NCBI GenBank assembly: GCA_963795935.1
Contig: CAWCJO010000016.1
Coordinates: 248,001-312,000, forward strand
Direction: 5' to 3'
Length of the DNA stretch: 64,000 nucleotides
Source: JAICMB01 sp963795935
Lineage (GTDB): Bacteria > Acidobacteriota > Terriglobia > Bryobacterales > Bryobacteraceae
In this document: positions 31,751 to 39,702 of the stretch, piece by piece
Numbering within the stretch: position 1 is the stretch's first letter
How the letters are laid out: the number at the start of each line of letters is the position of its first letter
Program-made: the position numbers and the translations under genes
The notes under the pieces: model-generated
Databases searched by the model: none
The model's input: the letters and a program-made list of their open reading frames with translations, nothing else
What the model was told of the DNA's origin: nothing

Positions 31751-32974
31751 ATGCGGAGCGCCGAGCGTCCGTACGTCGTCCTGATCTCGTTCGATGGCTT
31801 CCGCTCCGACTATATCCGCCTATACGACGCCCCCAACCTCCGCAAGCTTGCCTCCCTCGGAGCGAGCAGCCGCGCGCTGCTGCCCTGCTACCCCTCCACG
31901 ACCTTCGCCAATCACTACAGCATCGCCACCGGGCTTTATCCGGAACACCACGGCATCGTCGATAACAATTTCTACGACCCGCGCCGCCGCGACGAATTCC
32001 AGTTCAACGACGCCAAATACGCGCGCGATGGAACCTGGTATGGCGGCGCGCCCATCTGGGTAACGGCGGAAAAGCAGGGCGTCCGCACGGCCAGCTATTT
32101 CTGGGTGGGATCGGAGGCCGAGATCGAGGGCGCGCGCCCCAGCTTCTACTACAACTACGACAGCTCCGTTCCCGGCGAAGCGCGCGTGAAACAAGTACTC
32201 GACTGGCTCAAGCTCCCCGGCGAGGAGCGCCCCCATCTCATCACCTTGTATTTCTCCGACGCCGACACCGCCGGCCATAACTTCGGTCCCCAGAGTTCTG
32301 AAACCGCGAAGGCCGTCGCTCGTCTGGACGCTTTGACCGGCGCTCTGCTCCATGGCATGGAAGCCTCCGGCCTGCCCGTCGACATCGTCCTGGTATCGGA
32401 TCACGGTATGGCCGCCGTCGTCCAGGCTCCGTTGGAGATCGACGGCATGGCCGATCTCAGCGCTTTCACCATCGCCTGGAGCGGCGGCCAGATGATGCTC
32501 TATTCCGCGGACGCCCGCGCCATCGACCGCCTCTACCGCGATCTCAAAGATAAAGACGATCGCATCCAGGTCCATCGCCGCGCCGAGCTCGCCGCGCTGC
32601 GCTATTCCGCAAACGACCGCATCGGCGACATCGTTGTAATCACCCGCCCGCCCTACATGGTGTCCACGCGCGAGATCACGAGCATCCTCTCGCGCCGCGG
32701 CGCCAACGCTCTCCCGCTAGGCTGGCACGGTTACGACGTCGCGCAAGTCCCCGAAATGGCGGGCATCTTTATCGCCTGGGGTCCTCACATCCGCGGCCCC
32801 GCGCAACTTGATCCGTTCGAGAATATACACGTCTATCCCTTCATCGCCGATCTGCTCGGTCTCGATCCCGCGCCCGCCGTGGACGGCAACCCGGAAATGC
32901 TGCGCTCGCTCAGCATGCGGGAATCAGTCGAATTCCGGCGCGAAGGGACGCGGGTCACTTCAGTTCGTCTGTAA
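31751..32974 (+). CDS. Nucleotide pyrophosphatase/phosphodiesterase (ENPP, alkaline-phosphatase superfamily)
   Basis: A 407-residue metal-dependent phosphodiesterase. Two-metal site residues are visible: D15 in ISFDGFRSDY, the nucleophile T51 in STTFANHYS, SDADTAGHNFGP, SDHGM and the C-terminal GWHGYD. Family members hydrolyse nucleotide or lysophospholipid phosphodiesters, usually outside the membrane. No signal peptide is seen from the ATG at 31751, which is odd. An in-frame extension upstream runs inside the aminotransferase gene and is rejected. The 3' end overlaps the convergent HEPN-like gene by 20 bases. Confidence 0.88.
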   Translation: MRSAERPYVVLISFDGFRSDYIRLYDAPNLRKLASLGASSRALLPCYPSTTFANHYSIATGLYPEHHGIVDNNFYDPRRRDEFQFNDAKYARDGTWYGGAPIWVTAEKQGVRTASYFWVGSEAEIEGARPSFYYNYDSSVPGEARVKQVLDWLKLPGEERPHLITLYFSDADTAGHNFGPQSSETAKAVARLDALTGALLHGMEASGLPVDIVLVSDHGMAAVVQAPLEIDGMADLSAFTIAWSGGQMMLYSADARAIDRLYRDLKDKDDRIQVHRRAELAALRYSANDRIGDIVVITRPPYMVSTREITSILSRRGANALPLGWHGYDVAQVPEMAGIFIAWGPHIRGPAQLDPFENIHVYPFIADLLGLDPAPAVDGNPEMLRSLSMRESVEFRREGTRVTSVRL

Positions 32975-33730
32975 CCCAACGCGCGAGGTGGTTGGCAAGT
33001 CGTACCAGTTCGGGAAAGATCAGTAGAGAAGCATGTACCGTGTCTGGAGTGACCGGATCAACACTCGCCGGGTGACCAGCATCGTTCCGTGTGGCGCGAA
33101 TCTGCTGTGTAAATGCAGACCAGTAAGCCTCAAACGGTTCGCGTAGTTCGCGTCCGAACTTTGCTTTGTGTCCGTCGAAAAAGTCTCGCAGAGCGTCGGA
33201 TACCGTCTTGATCCGCCAGTCATTCAGCGGTGTTGGAATCTGCCGCGTAAGTGACGTTAACCTCTGCACCGTGCCATCCCGGAGGTCGAGAATGACCCTC
33301 TCCGCGGAAGCGCCAACCATGACTGCGGCGGCTTTAAAAGGCCGGCAACATAGCATTCAAGCCCCTCTTTCAAATAGGACGCCGAAACCGGACCAAGAGC
33401 GGCAATGGTGGCTAAGTGCCGCAGATAGCCGTCGGGATTCGAAGGATCGCGGGTGGCATTTGCGAGCGCTTGTCGTCCCGGTCCTGTCAAGTGGAACGAT
33501 GGCGGATCCGGATTCTTGAGATCCCAGCCCCATGCAAGCAGTCCCGTGCGAAACAGCTCACCCCACTGCGTAAGGATGGCTTGCTCATCGATGCCACGGC
33601 CCAGCTTTATTGCTATAGCGTTCAGCACGGACAATTGCTGAAGGGTCCCGTCCGCCTGATTTTTGGGTTCTTGAGCTTTTATTTCCGCAAGAAGCAATTC
33701 CCGGATGCTCGGTTGAACTGGTTGGGCCAT
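32955..33730 (-). CDS. HEPN-like protein in a toxin-antitoxin operon (one frameshift)
   Basis: About 258 residues when repaired. The N-terminal half looks like a small helical or winged-helix domain (LSVLNAIAIKLGR, FHLTGPGRQALA). The C-terminal half is all-helical with YVAGLFKAAAVMVGASAERVI and, near the end, TRNDAGHPASVD, which matches the R-x4-H motif of HEPN ribonucleases. One T appears to be missing near 33345 (CCTTTTAAAG), which splits the frame. It starts 21 bases after the RelE/ParE-like toxin on the same strand. The HEPN assignment rests on the motif and helical pattern only; no partner nucleotidyltransferase is seen. Confidence 0.55.
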
Positions 33731-33751
33731 GCTTATTCCGACGCCGACGGC

Positions 33752-34066
33752 TCATCCAACATCGGCGTCCTTAAACCTCTGCCTCGCACCGTGCCGGATG
33801 TGCAGAATTTCGACCAGCTTCTCCTTCTCTCGTATGTGGTATATCGCGCGATAAACGTGAGGCCTGTGGCCATAAAGCAATTGCCTGAGCCTGCCATTTT
33901 CGGGCGTAACAGGGCATCGGCTCGGCTGTTCCTCCAGGCTGAGAATCGCCTTCTTGAATCCTCGATACCACTTCTGGGCGGCATCGGATCGCGCGGCGTT
34001 GAATGCCCCGTACAACTCCGCAAGATCACGTTCCGCGCGGGAAATTAGGATAACGAGGTATGCCAT
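33752..34066 (-). CDS. RelE/ParE-family toxin
   Basis: A 104-residue toxin of the RelE/ParE superfamily. The pattern LVILISRAERDLAELYGAF, SLEEQPSRCPVTPE, YGHRPHVYRAIYHI and VEILHIRHGAR is characteristic, including the C-terminal His-x-Arg region. Members cleave ribosome-bound mRNA or poison gyrase; which applies is not decidable here. The start lies inside the 3' end of the Phd-like antitoxin gene (41-base overlap), indicating coupled translation. Confidence 0.88.
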   Translation of the reverse strand: MAYLVILISRAERDLAELYGAFNAARSDAAQKWYRGFKKAILSLEEQPSRCPVTPENGRLRQLLYGHRPHVYRAIYHIREKEKLVEILHIRHGARQRFKDADVG

Positions 34067-34340
34067 TCGCCGCTTCGAATTGCTTGAAGAACTCCCGTGC
34101 CGGCCTGACCTTCCCTTGTCTTACGTCCTCCAGACCCTGGCGGATACCCTCCTCGGCATCGGCAGATGCGGCAATATCGAGCAGCCGCTGGTAGGCTTCG
34201 GCGTCCTGTACAATTGCCGCTGCCTTCCCCTTCACGGTGAGCACCACCGGGCGCCGATTCTTTTTAAGCTGTTTCATAAAGTCGCCGGAGCGGCGGCGGA
34301 AGGTCGTCAGCGATTGAATATCTTTAGTGATGTCAATCAT
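34026..34340 (-). CDS. Phd/YefM-family antitoxin
   Basis: A 104-residue antitoxin. The N-terminal DNA-binding part (TTFRRRSGDFMKQLKKNRRPVVLTVKGKAAAIVQDAEAYQ) is the Phd/YefM signature, and the charged C-terminal part should wrap the toxin. The ATG at 34340 has an AGGGG ribosome site 5 bases upstream; a longer frame to 34397 would swallow it. A perfect 10-bp palindrome lies 15 bases upstream and may be its own operator. Confidence 0.85.
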   Translation of the reverse strand: MIDITKDIQSLTTFRRRSGDFMKQLKKNRRPVVLTVKGKAAAIVQDAEAYQRLLDIAASADAEEGIRQGLEDVRQGKVRPAREFFKQFEAANGIPRYPNFPRGT

Positions 34341-34354
34341 AGTTCCCCTTCTAT

Positions 34355-34364
34355 AAGGCGCCTT
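34355..34364. promoter_or_regulatory. Palindrome upstream of the Phd-like antitoxin, candidate operator
   Basis: AAGGCGCCTT is a perfect 10-bp dyad 15-24 bases before the antitoxin ATG. It is flanked by AT-rich DNA (TATAAGGCGCCTTTTTAGG). Phd/YefM antitoxins autoregulate by binding such palindromes, so this is a reasonable operator. Confidence 0.45.
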
Positions 34365-34503
34365 TTTAGGTGCTACTAGAATAGCGCTTTCACGCAAAGT
34401 TCAGCAGGGCGCAAGGAGGACGGGAGTCCTCATTTATGGCCGTCCGCCTAGCCTGCGTATGCCGCGGCGCGCCCTCACGCCTCGTGCCCCACCAACCTCG
34501 CCC

Positions 34504-36657
34504 TCAATACGCCAGAATCGGCCGAATCGCGTTCAGGCTCGCCAAAATCGCGGAGCCGTTGCTCAGCAGCGCCGAAATGTCCGGCCGGATCAGCCCGCGC
34601 GGAATCGCCAGCGCCAGCGCCAGCGTATTCAGCGCCGCGATAATCCCGTAGTTCTGCCGGATCAGCCGCATTGCCTTTCTCGAAATGTCGATCGCGGCGA
34701 TCAGCTTCCACAGATTGTCTTCCATCAGGACCACGTCCGCCGTTTCGCGCGCCGCCTCCGCCCCTTCTTTCATCGCAATGCCGACATCGGCGTAAGCCAG
34801 CGCCGGCGAATCGTTGATTCCATCCCCCACCATCGCCACCATGCGCCCGCCGCTTTGCAACTGCTTCACGATCTCGGCCTTGTCCGCCGGCATCGTGTCC
34901 GCGTACACGCGATCGATCCCGATCCGCCGCGCCACCGCCGCCGCCACGTTCGAGTTGTCGCCCGTTAGCATCACGGTGTTTCGAATGCCGCGCTGATGCA
35001 GGATGCGGATGATGTCGCCGCTCTCCGGCCGGACTTCGTCGGCGTACGGAATCAAACCCTTCAATTCTCCGTTGACGGCGAACAGCAGCGTCGAGCATCC
35101 CTTGCGGTCGAACCGCAACGTCTGGCGCGACGATTGCCCCAGCCGAATGTCTTTCGAGCGGAAATACCTCGCGCTTCCGACGTGCACGAAATATCCATTC
35201 ACGCGCGCTTCCACGCCGAGCCCGATGCGGAAAACAGACTCCAGCCGCTCCGGAATCTCGATCCGCTCGGCGCGCGCCTTCATCACGATCGCCTTCGCCA
35301 CCGGATGCTTCAGCCGCTGTTCCGATGCCGCCGCAAGCTGCAGAATCGTGCGCGCCGGAAACGACCGCTCGTCAAAAGACACGATATCGAGAATTTCCGG
35401 CCGGCCTTGCGTCAGCGTTCCCGTCTTATCGAAAATAATCGTGTCCAGGCGCGCCAGCTTTTCCATGTGGCTGCCGCTCTTGATCAGGATTCCCTGGCGC
35501 GCGGCGTGCGTCATCGAAGCCAGCACCGCCGTCGGCGCCGCCACGCGTATCCCCGTTCCGTAATCGATGATGAGCATCGAAAGCAGCCGGTTGGCGTCGC
35601 CCGTGATCGCAAACAGCCCCCCGCTTAATGCCAGCGTGGGCGCGACCAGCTTGTCCGCGAACCGTTCGGCATAATTTTGTATCCGCGTCTCGCCGACCGG
35701 GGCCTCTTCCACCATGTGTACGATCCGGGCCGCCGTCGTGTCTTGTCCCACGCGCACGGCCCGCAGCGTCAGTTCGCCCTCGCGCACCACCGTCGACGCG
35801 TACACCGTGTGGCCATGCCGCCGGTCCACCGGCAGCGATTCGCCCGTGACGATCTTCTGGTCCACCGCCGCCGCGCCGCGCAGAATTTCGCCATCCACCG
35901 GAATGATTTCGCCCGGATGCACCACCACCGTATCGCCCGCGCGCACCTCGCGCGCCGCCACGCGCCGCAGCTTGCCGTCTTCGAGCACCCACGCCAAGGC
36001 CGTCTCGAACTCCAGCAGATCGCGAATGGCGCGCTTCGATTTGCCCGCCGTCTTCGCCCGGATCAGGTCGCCCAGGTTGATCATCCAGACGATGAACGCG
36101 ACGGTGAACAACTGCGTTCGGATCAATGAAACCAGAATCGCCAGGCTGTCCAGGAGATCCACGTTCAGCCGCCTCTCCCGGCGCAGCACCGTGAACGCCC
36201 GATGCCAGATCGGCAGCGCGGTCGCAAACAGCAACGGCAGCGAAAGCGCCGTCAGGAACGGCAGGCTCGCGGCCGTCAAAACCAGCGATGCCGACGACCA
36301 CCGAAAGGCCCTCGGTTCGTCCAACGCGAAGAACTTCGACAGCGTTTCAAAGAACCGCGCCATGGCGCTCCCGGTTCGCGAAACTTCGGCGCGCGCTTTC
36401 TCCGGGAGGTCCATCTTCTCCAGTTCCGCAGCCGTCAACGCCTCCAGTTGCGCGACGATCCGGTTCGCCGCCGCGGGACCGCCGCCGTAGTAGACGACCA
36501 GCGAACGGCAAGCCGCATTGGCGCGGTGCGCGCGCACGTTCTCCTGTCCGCTCGTCCATTGGCCCAGCGCGCGCCACAGACGGCTTGCGCGCGCCGGAAG
36601 GGCGGGGAAGCGCAGACGCACGCGCCCCGGAACGGAATGAACGACCTTGACTTGCAT
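34504..36657 (-). CDS. P1B-like P-type ATPase lacking the Cys-Pro-Cys transport motif
   Basis: A 717-residue cation ATPase. An HMA-like N-terminal domain with HSVPGRVRLRF replaces the usual CxxC. Catalytic motifs are complete: TGES, DKTGTLTQG (phosphorylated Asp), HPVAKAI and GDGINDSPAL. In the helix where P1B pumps carry CPC, SPC or similar, this one has IDYGTGIRVAAPTAVLA, with no cysteine. The closest pattern I know is the DYxC-type helix of CtpC-like pumps with the Cys changed to Thr. The last helices end SNGSAILASLNAIRPI. Substrate is unknown; a soft metal held by cysteines is unlikely. It follows an HMA-like gene by 36 bases and is probably the last gene of the operon from 38.7 kb. Confidence 0.87.
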   Translation of the reverse strand: MQVKVVHSVPGRVRLRFPALPARASRLWRALGQWTSGQENVRAHRANAACRSLVVYYGGGPAAANRIVAQLEALTAAELEKMDLPEKARAEVSRTGSAMARFFETLSKFFALDEPRAFRWSSASLVLTAASLPFLTALSLPLLFATALPIWHRAFTVLRRERRLNVDLLDSLAILVSLIRTQLFTVAFIVWMINLGDLIRAKTAGKSKRAIRDLLEFETALAWVLEDGKLRRVAAREVRAGDTVVVHPGEIIPVDGEILRGAAAVDQKIVTGESLPVDRRHGHTVYASTVVREGELTLRAVRVGQDTTAARIVHMVEEAPVGETRIQNYAERFADKLVAPTLALSGGLFAITGDANRLLSMLIIDYGTGIRVAAPTAVLASMTHAARQGILIKSGSHMEKLARLDTIIFDKTGTLTQGRPEILDIVSFDERSFPARTILQLAAASEQRLKHPVAKAIVMKARAERIEIPERLESVFRIGLGVEARVNGYFVHVGSARYFRSKDIRLGQSSRQTLRFDRKGCSTLLFAVNGELKGLIPYADEVRPESGDIIRILHQRGIRNTVMLTGDNSNVAAAVARRIGIDRVYADTMPADKAEIVKQLQSGGRMVAMVGDGINDSPALAYADVGIAMKEGAEAARETADVVLMEDNLWKLIAAIDISRKAMRLIRQNYGIIAALNTLALALAIPRGLIRPDISALLSNGSAILASLNAIRPILAY

Positions 36658-36693
36658 TAGGGAACTGGTGGGATTCTGGCGGATGTGCCCGCT

Positions 36694-37338
36694 CTACTGC
36701 GCCCCGCCCTTTCGGATCATGCGCCGGGCGCGCAGGGACTTGGTGGGCCTCGATCCTTTCGGGTCTGTCACGACCTCTTCGTGTTCCACCTCCATGGTGG
36801 TCGGAACCGGATGATGCAGCGCCAGGAAAGAGTTAAAGGAGAAGATTCCAAGCGTGACCCACAGCGGCGTCGACACTTCCACGCCCACTTCCAGGATGCT
36901 GTATGCCGCCAGCCCGAGCGGCAGCAGAACCTGCAGATCGAGATTGTTATTGGTCGCCACCTTCACTTGCTGGTTCATCGCCTTGAAAAAATCGACGATG
37001 GTTTTCGCGGTTTCCGATCGCGAGGCCAAAAACTCCGCCTCTTTCTCTATCGTCTCGGCGATCTCATCCACTTCCGAGCAACGCGGCGGACCCAGCGCGA
37101 AAAGGTTCTGTTCCTCGGCATGACGCGCCAGAGCCGTATGAAAGTCGTCGTGCTCCGTCGCGTCGTAGTGCACCACCACGCTACCGGTAGCCGCGTTGAT
37201 GTCCACGTCTTTCACGCCGCGCATCGGCGCAATCGCCCGCTTGACGCTTTCGAGCGTCGTGCGATCGCGTTTCGCTTTGGGCAGGCGGACGCGAATCCGC
37301 CCCCTCACGTGATGCGCTACCTGCGCCTGGTGCTCCAT
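36694..37338 (-). CDS. HMA-like domain protein with membrane helices
   Basis: A 214-residue protein. Residues about 5-70 form an HMA-like ferredoxin fold whose metal-site position reads HHVRGRIRVRLP instead of GMTCxxC; the fold is otherwise well kept (MRGVKDVDINAATGSVVVHYDA). Residues about 95-175 carry acidic helices and hydrophobic segments (LDLQVLLPLGLAAYSILE, STPLWVTLGIFSFNSFLAL). The same HHV-x-GR-[IL]-RVR phrase is in the gene at 38.3 kb and, as HSVPGRVRLR, in the ATPase. I take it as a partner of the ATPase. The ATG at 37338 is chosen; the upstream frame overlaps DUF5132. Confidence 0.75.
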   Translation of the reverse strand: MEHQAQVAHHVRGRIRVRLPKAKRDRTTLESVKRAIAPMRGVKDVDINAATGSVVVHYDATEHDDFHTALARHAEEQNLFALGPPRCSEVDEIAETIEKEAEFLASRSETAKTIVDFFKAMNQQVKVATNNNLDLQVLLPLGLAAYSILEVGVEVSTPLWVTLGIFSFNSFLALHHPVPTTMEVEHEEVVTDPKGSRPTKSLRARRMIRKGGAQ

Positions 37339-37357
37339 TGAACTTCTAAACTGGCTC

Positions 37358-37726
37358 CTAAACGCGGCCGTTCCCGGTCTCCGCCGCCCCGGCCGGCTTC
37401 CCCGTGGCATCGCTTTCCGATTTCACCTCGGCCACGATGTCCTGCAATTGCTCGCTCGTCTCGGCGGCCAGCTCCTTCGTCTTATCCGCCAGCGCATACC
37501 CGGCCCGCACCGCGCTCTTCACCAGCGGCCGCAGCGCGTTCCCCAGCCTCGGAAAAATCTTCGGAGCCAGCACGGCGCCCATGCCGATGAGAATACCCGG
37601 AATCAGTTCCACTTCAATCAGCGCCGCGCCGATTCCGATGGCCGCGACCGTCGCGATCCGGCTTCCCATGTCGTTACCTTGTTCCGCCGCCGCCGGCGTT
37701 GTAGTCTGAACCGCTTGTTTCGCCAC
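37358..37726 (-). CDS. DUF5132-like small membrane-associated protein
   Basis: A 122-residue protein. A glycine-rich hydrophobic stretch (ATVAAIGIGAALIEVELIPGILIGMGAVLAPKI) is followed by an amphipathic helix (LVKSAVRAGYALADKTKELAAETSEQLQDIVAEVKSE). This two-part layout is the DUF5132 pattern, a family that tends to lie beside HMA-like and P-type ATPase genes. A GTG at 37726 with GGAGG four bases upstream is used; an ATG at 37744 is the alternative. It ends 19 bases before the HMA-like gene. Confidence 0.65.
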   Translation of the reverse strand: MAKQAVQTTTPAAAEQGNDMGSRIATVAAIGIGAALIEVELIPGILIGMGAVLAPKIFPRLGNALRPLVKSAVRAGYALADKTKELAAETSEQLQDIVAEVKSESDATGKPAGAAETGNGRV

Positions 37727-37761
37727 GCATCCTCCAAAATACATGATTACACGGCGGCCGC

Positions 37762-38190
37762 TCATTTCAAATCGCTGGTGTGATCCGCGATGATCTTCCA
37801 TCCTCCCGGCTTGCGCTGAAACGTAAGCGAAAAAATGCCTTCGCTGTCTCCTCCCGCATCCTCCACGCGCGCCAGATGGAAATTGCCGATGACCAGCGCA
37901 TAATCCACTCCCAGCGGCCGCACTTCGATATTTGAAAACGTCAACTCCCCCATTTGCGGCTTCGTCGCATACCTTTCCAGGTAATTCTCGAGCACCCGCC
38001 GGTATCCCCGCGCCACTCGCGCCCCGATAAATACCGTCGCCTCGGAATCGTCGTATCCGCGCATAAAGGCCCGCACATCGCCGCGATTCCAATCCGCCGC
38101 CTGCCGCGCCAGCACCGCCCGAATCGCCTCCTCCGCCGATTGCCCCCACAAAGCCGAAATGAGTACAAGCGCCGTCAGCAGCCGTTTCAT
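37762..38190 (-). CDS. Exported NTF2-like (DUF4440/SnoaL) protein
   Basis: A 142-residue protein with a short signal peptide (MKRLLTALVLISALWGQS) and an NTF2-like cone fold. The DUF4440 phrases AIRAVLARQAADWNRGDVRAFMRGYDD and GGWKIIADHTSDLK are clear. Such domains bind small molecules or act as orphan hydrolases; no active site is evident. It sits inside the HMA/ATPase operon, 35 bases before the DUF5132 gene, which may be chance or functional. Confidence 0.8.
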   Translation of the reverse strand: MKRLLTALVLISALWGQSAEEAIRAVLARQAADWNRGDVRAFMRGYDDSEATVFIGARVARGYRRVLENYLERYATKPQMGELTFSNIEVRPLGVDYALVIGNFHLARVEDAGGDSEGIFSLTFQRKPGGWKIIADHTSDLK

Positions 38191-38324
38191 ACCCGACGGT
38201 TGTACCACGCCAGGCGCCGCTTCGAGCCGCGCAAATATCTCGCGCACCATCAAAAACGATTCTTCCCATTTCGCGCGCATGGAGCGCCCGATGCGCCCTT
38301 TTTCCCCGTTTTCGAAAGCCGCGA

Positions 38325-38723
38325 TCACAGAACCGCGCCGATGAGAAAAACAAGCGATTGCTCGAACGCGATTTCAAGCATTTTCCGAGCCAGCCACGAC
38401 GTCAACGAGGAGCCGAGCGCCGCCGCTATCTCGGCCGCGAGCGGCAACCGCCTGCTCCCCGACGCCCTCCGGACGTAGATCGCTCTCGGGAAAGCGGCAG
38501 CCCATTTCGCTTATGGCGCGCAGTAAAGACGCCAGGCTCGTTTCCGCGCCATTGTATTGAATCAAGATGCTCCCGGTGATTTGGTTCACCTCCGCCGACC
38601 GAATCCCGCACAGGCCGCGTAAGCCGTGCCCCACAGACCGGTAAGCTCGGCATTGCGCTTTAGCGCGTAGACGCGAACCCGCAGCCTCCCGGGAACATGA
38701 TGAAGTACTTGCGCCGCTATCAT
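38325..38723 (-). CDS. Small HMA-like protein with C-terminal membrane helix (two indels)
   Basis: About 132 residues. It opens MIAAQVLHHVPGRLRVRVYA, the same metal-site variant as its neighbours. It continues after a missing base near 38625 as LRGLCGIRSAEVNQITGSILIQY, a typical HMA beta-alpha-beta, and after an extra G near 38440 as LPLAAEIAAALGSSLTSWLA, with the hydrophobic end QSLVFLIGAVL. The two indels cancel, so start and stop stay in one frame. First gene of the HMA/DUF5132/ATPase group. The start is 25 bases from a strong inverted repeat. Confidence 0.65.
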
Positions 38724-38747
38724 GCCGCTGCTTACATTGCAGCAAGC

Positions 38748-38768
38748 CCATATGTACAGCGCATATGG
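38748..38768. promoter_or_regulatory. Inverted repeat upstream of the HMA/ATPase operon
   Basis: CCATATG and CATATGG form perfect 7-bp arms with a 7-base spacer. The repeat ends 25 bases before the first HMA-like ATG. Size and spacing suit a dimeric regulator. No regulator gene adjoins it. The 38769-38980 stretch beyond it holds no gene I can support. Confidence 0.4.
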
Positions 38769-38980
38769 AACCGGTTACGTTTACGCAAACATCGCCGGTC
38801 CGCCCATCGCGTAATCTAGCGGCGCGTCCGTGTTAAATGCTTACGACCGCTCTCAGTCGCGGCTCCCTGGAAAAGACGTTTTTCATCCTTGATTGTGAAC
38901 GGAGTTCATGAGGAACTCAGTACCGAGCCGCGCGCGTCGGCAAGCGTCAACTGTTAACCGGGACGGGAGACTAGCGGCGC

Positions 38981-39625
38981 TCAGCGCGCCAGGTGTAGCC
39001 AACGCTTGATATCGGGCGCGAACTCGTGCAGAACGTTGATCCCGGCATCGACCAAAATGGTATCCGACCCGGCGATGAATATGGCCGAACCGGTGTGATA
39101 GCGCCGCGGCCACCACACCCGCGAAACCGCCGCCGCCCCATAGTCGCCCAGAAACTCGCTGTATGCCGGCATCATGCCCCCGTCGTCGCTATGACGCCAG
39201 ATCGTATGCAGGAACGCATCGCCGACGCGTCCCCCGTAACTCGTCCGCCTCGACCGGAAAAAGCGCGTGTCTTCGTGATCCATCGCTTGCACCGGGAACA
39301 TGATGCTGCGCTGGATGAAGTATTGCCCCACATGCGACGCATATCGCTCCGCGTAGGCGCCCCACCCCTCGCCCCACTCCTCGGGCCGCTCGCGCAACTG
39401 ATCGACGGCGGCGCCGATGCCCGCATAAACGAAATTGTCCACGTCAAAAACGTGGCGCGCATCGTAGCGCAGCTTCTCGCCCACGCTGAGGCCTCGCCAT
39501 TGCGCGGATTGCGGCCCGGATGTAGCGTCCGAGGGGGTTGCCGGAGTGCCGGGATTCGGGCTCGTCTGTTGTGCCGCCAGAAACCCCGAAACCGCCCAGC
39601 TTAGCAGTAACGCTCGACCAATCAC
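38981..39625 (-). CDS. Exported hypothetical protein
   Basis: A 214-residue protein with a signal peptide (RALLLSWAVSGFLAAQQ) and a Pro/Thr/Ser-rich linker. A conserved-looking domain follows: SVGEKLRYDARHVFDVDNFVYAGIGAAVDQ, FRSRRTSYGGRVGDAFLHTIW, FLGDYGAAAVSRVWWPRRYH. The pattern resembles short secreted proteins recurrent in Acidobacteriota whose role is unknown. It faces a mutarotase-like gene across a 77-base divergent gap. Confidence 0.7.
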   Translation of the reverse strand: MIGRALLLSWAVSGFLAAQQTSPNPGTPATPSDATSGPQSAQWRGLSVGEKLRYDARHVFDVDNFVYAGIGAAVDQLRERPEEWGEGWGAYAERYASHVGQYFIQRSIMFPVQAMDHEDTRFFRSRRTSYGGRVGDAFLHTIWRHSDDGGMMPAYSEFLGDYGAAAVSRVWWPRRYHTGSAIFIAGSDTILVDAGINVLHEFAPDIKRWLHLAR

Positions 39626-39702
39626 CCGTATTCGACGCTCCCAGTCGGGTATAACGTTTCAAACGGCGGGTCGTCGCGCATAAACGAGCCGCCTTCGTTA
39701 TC

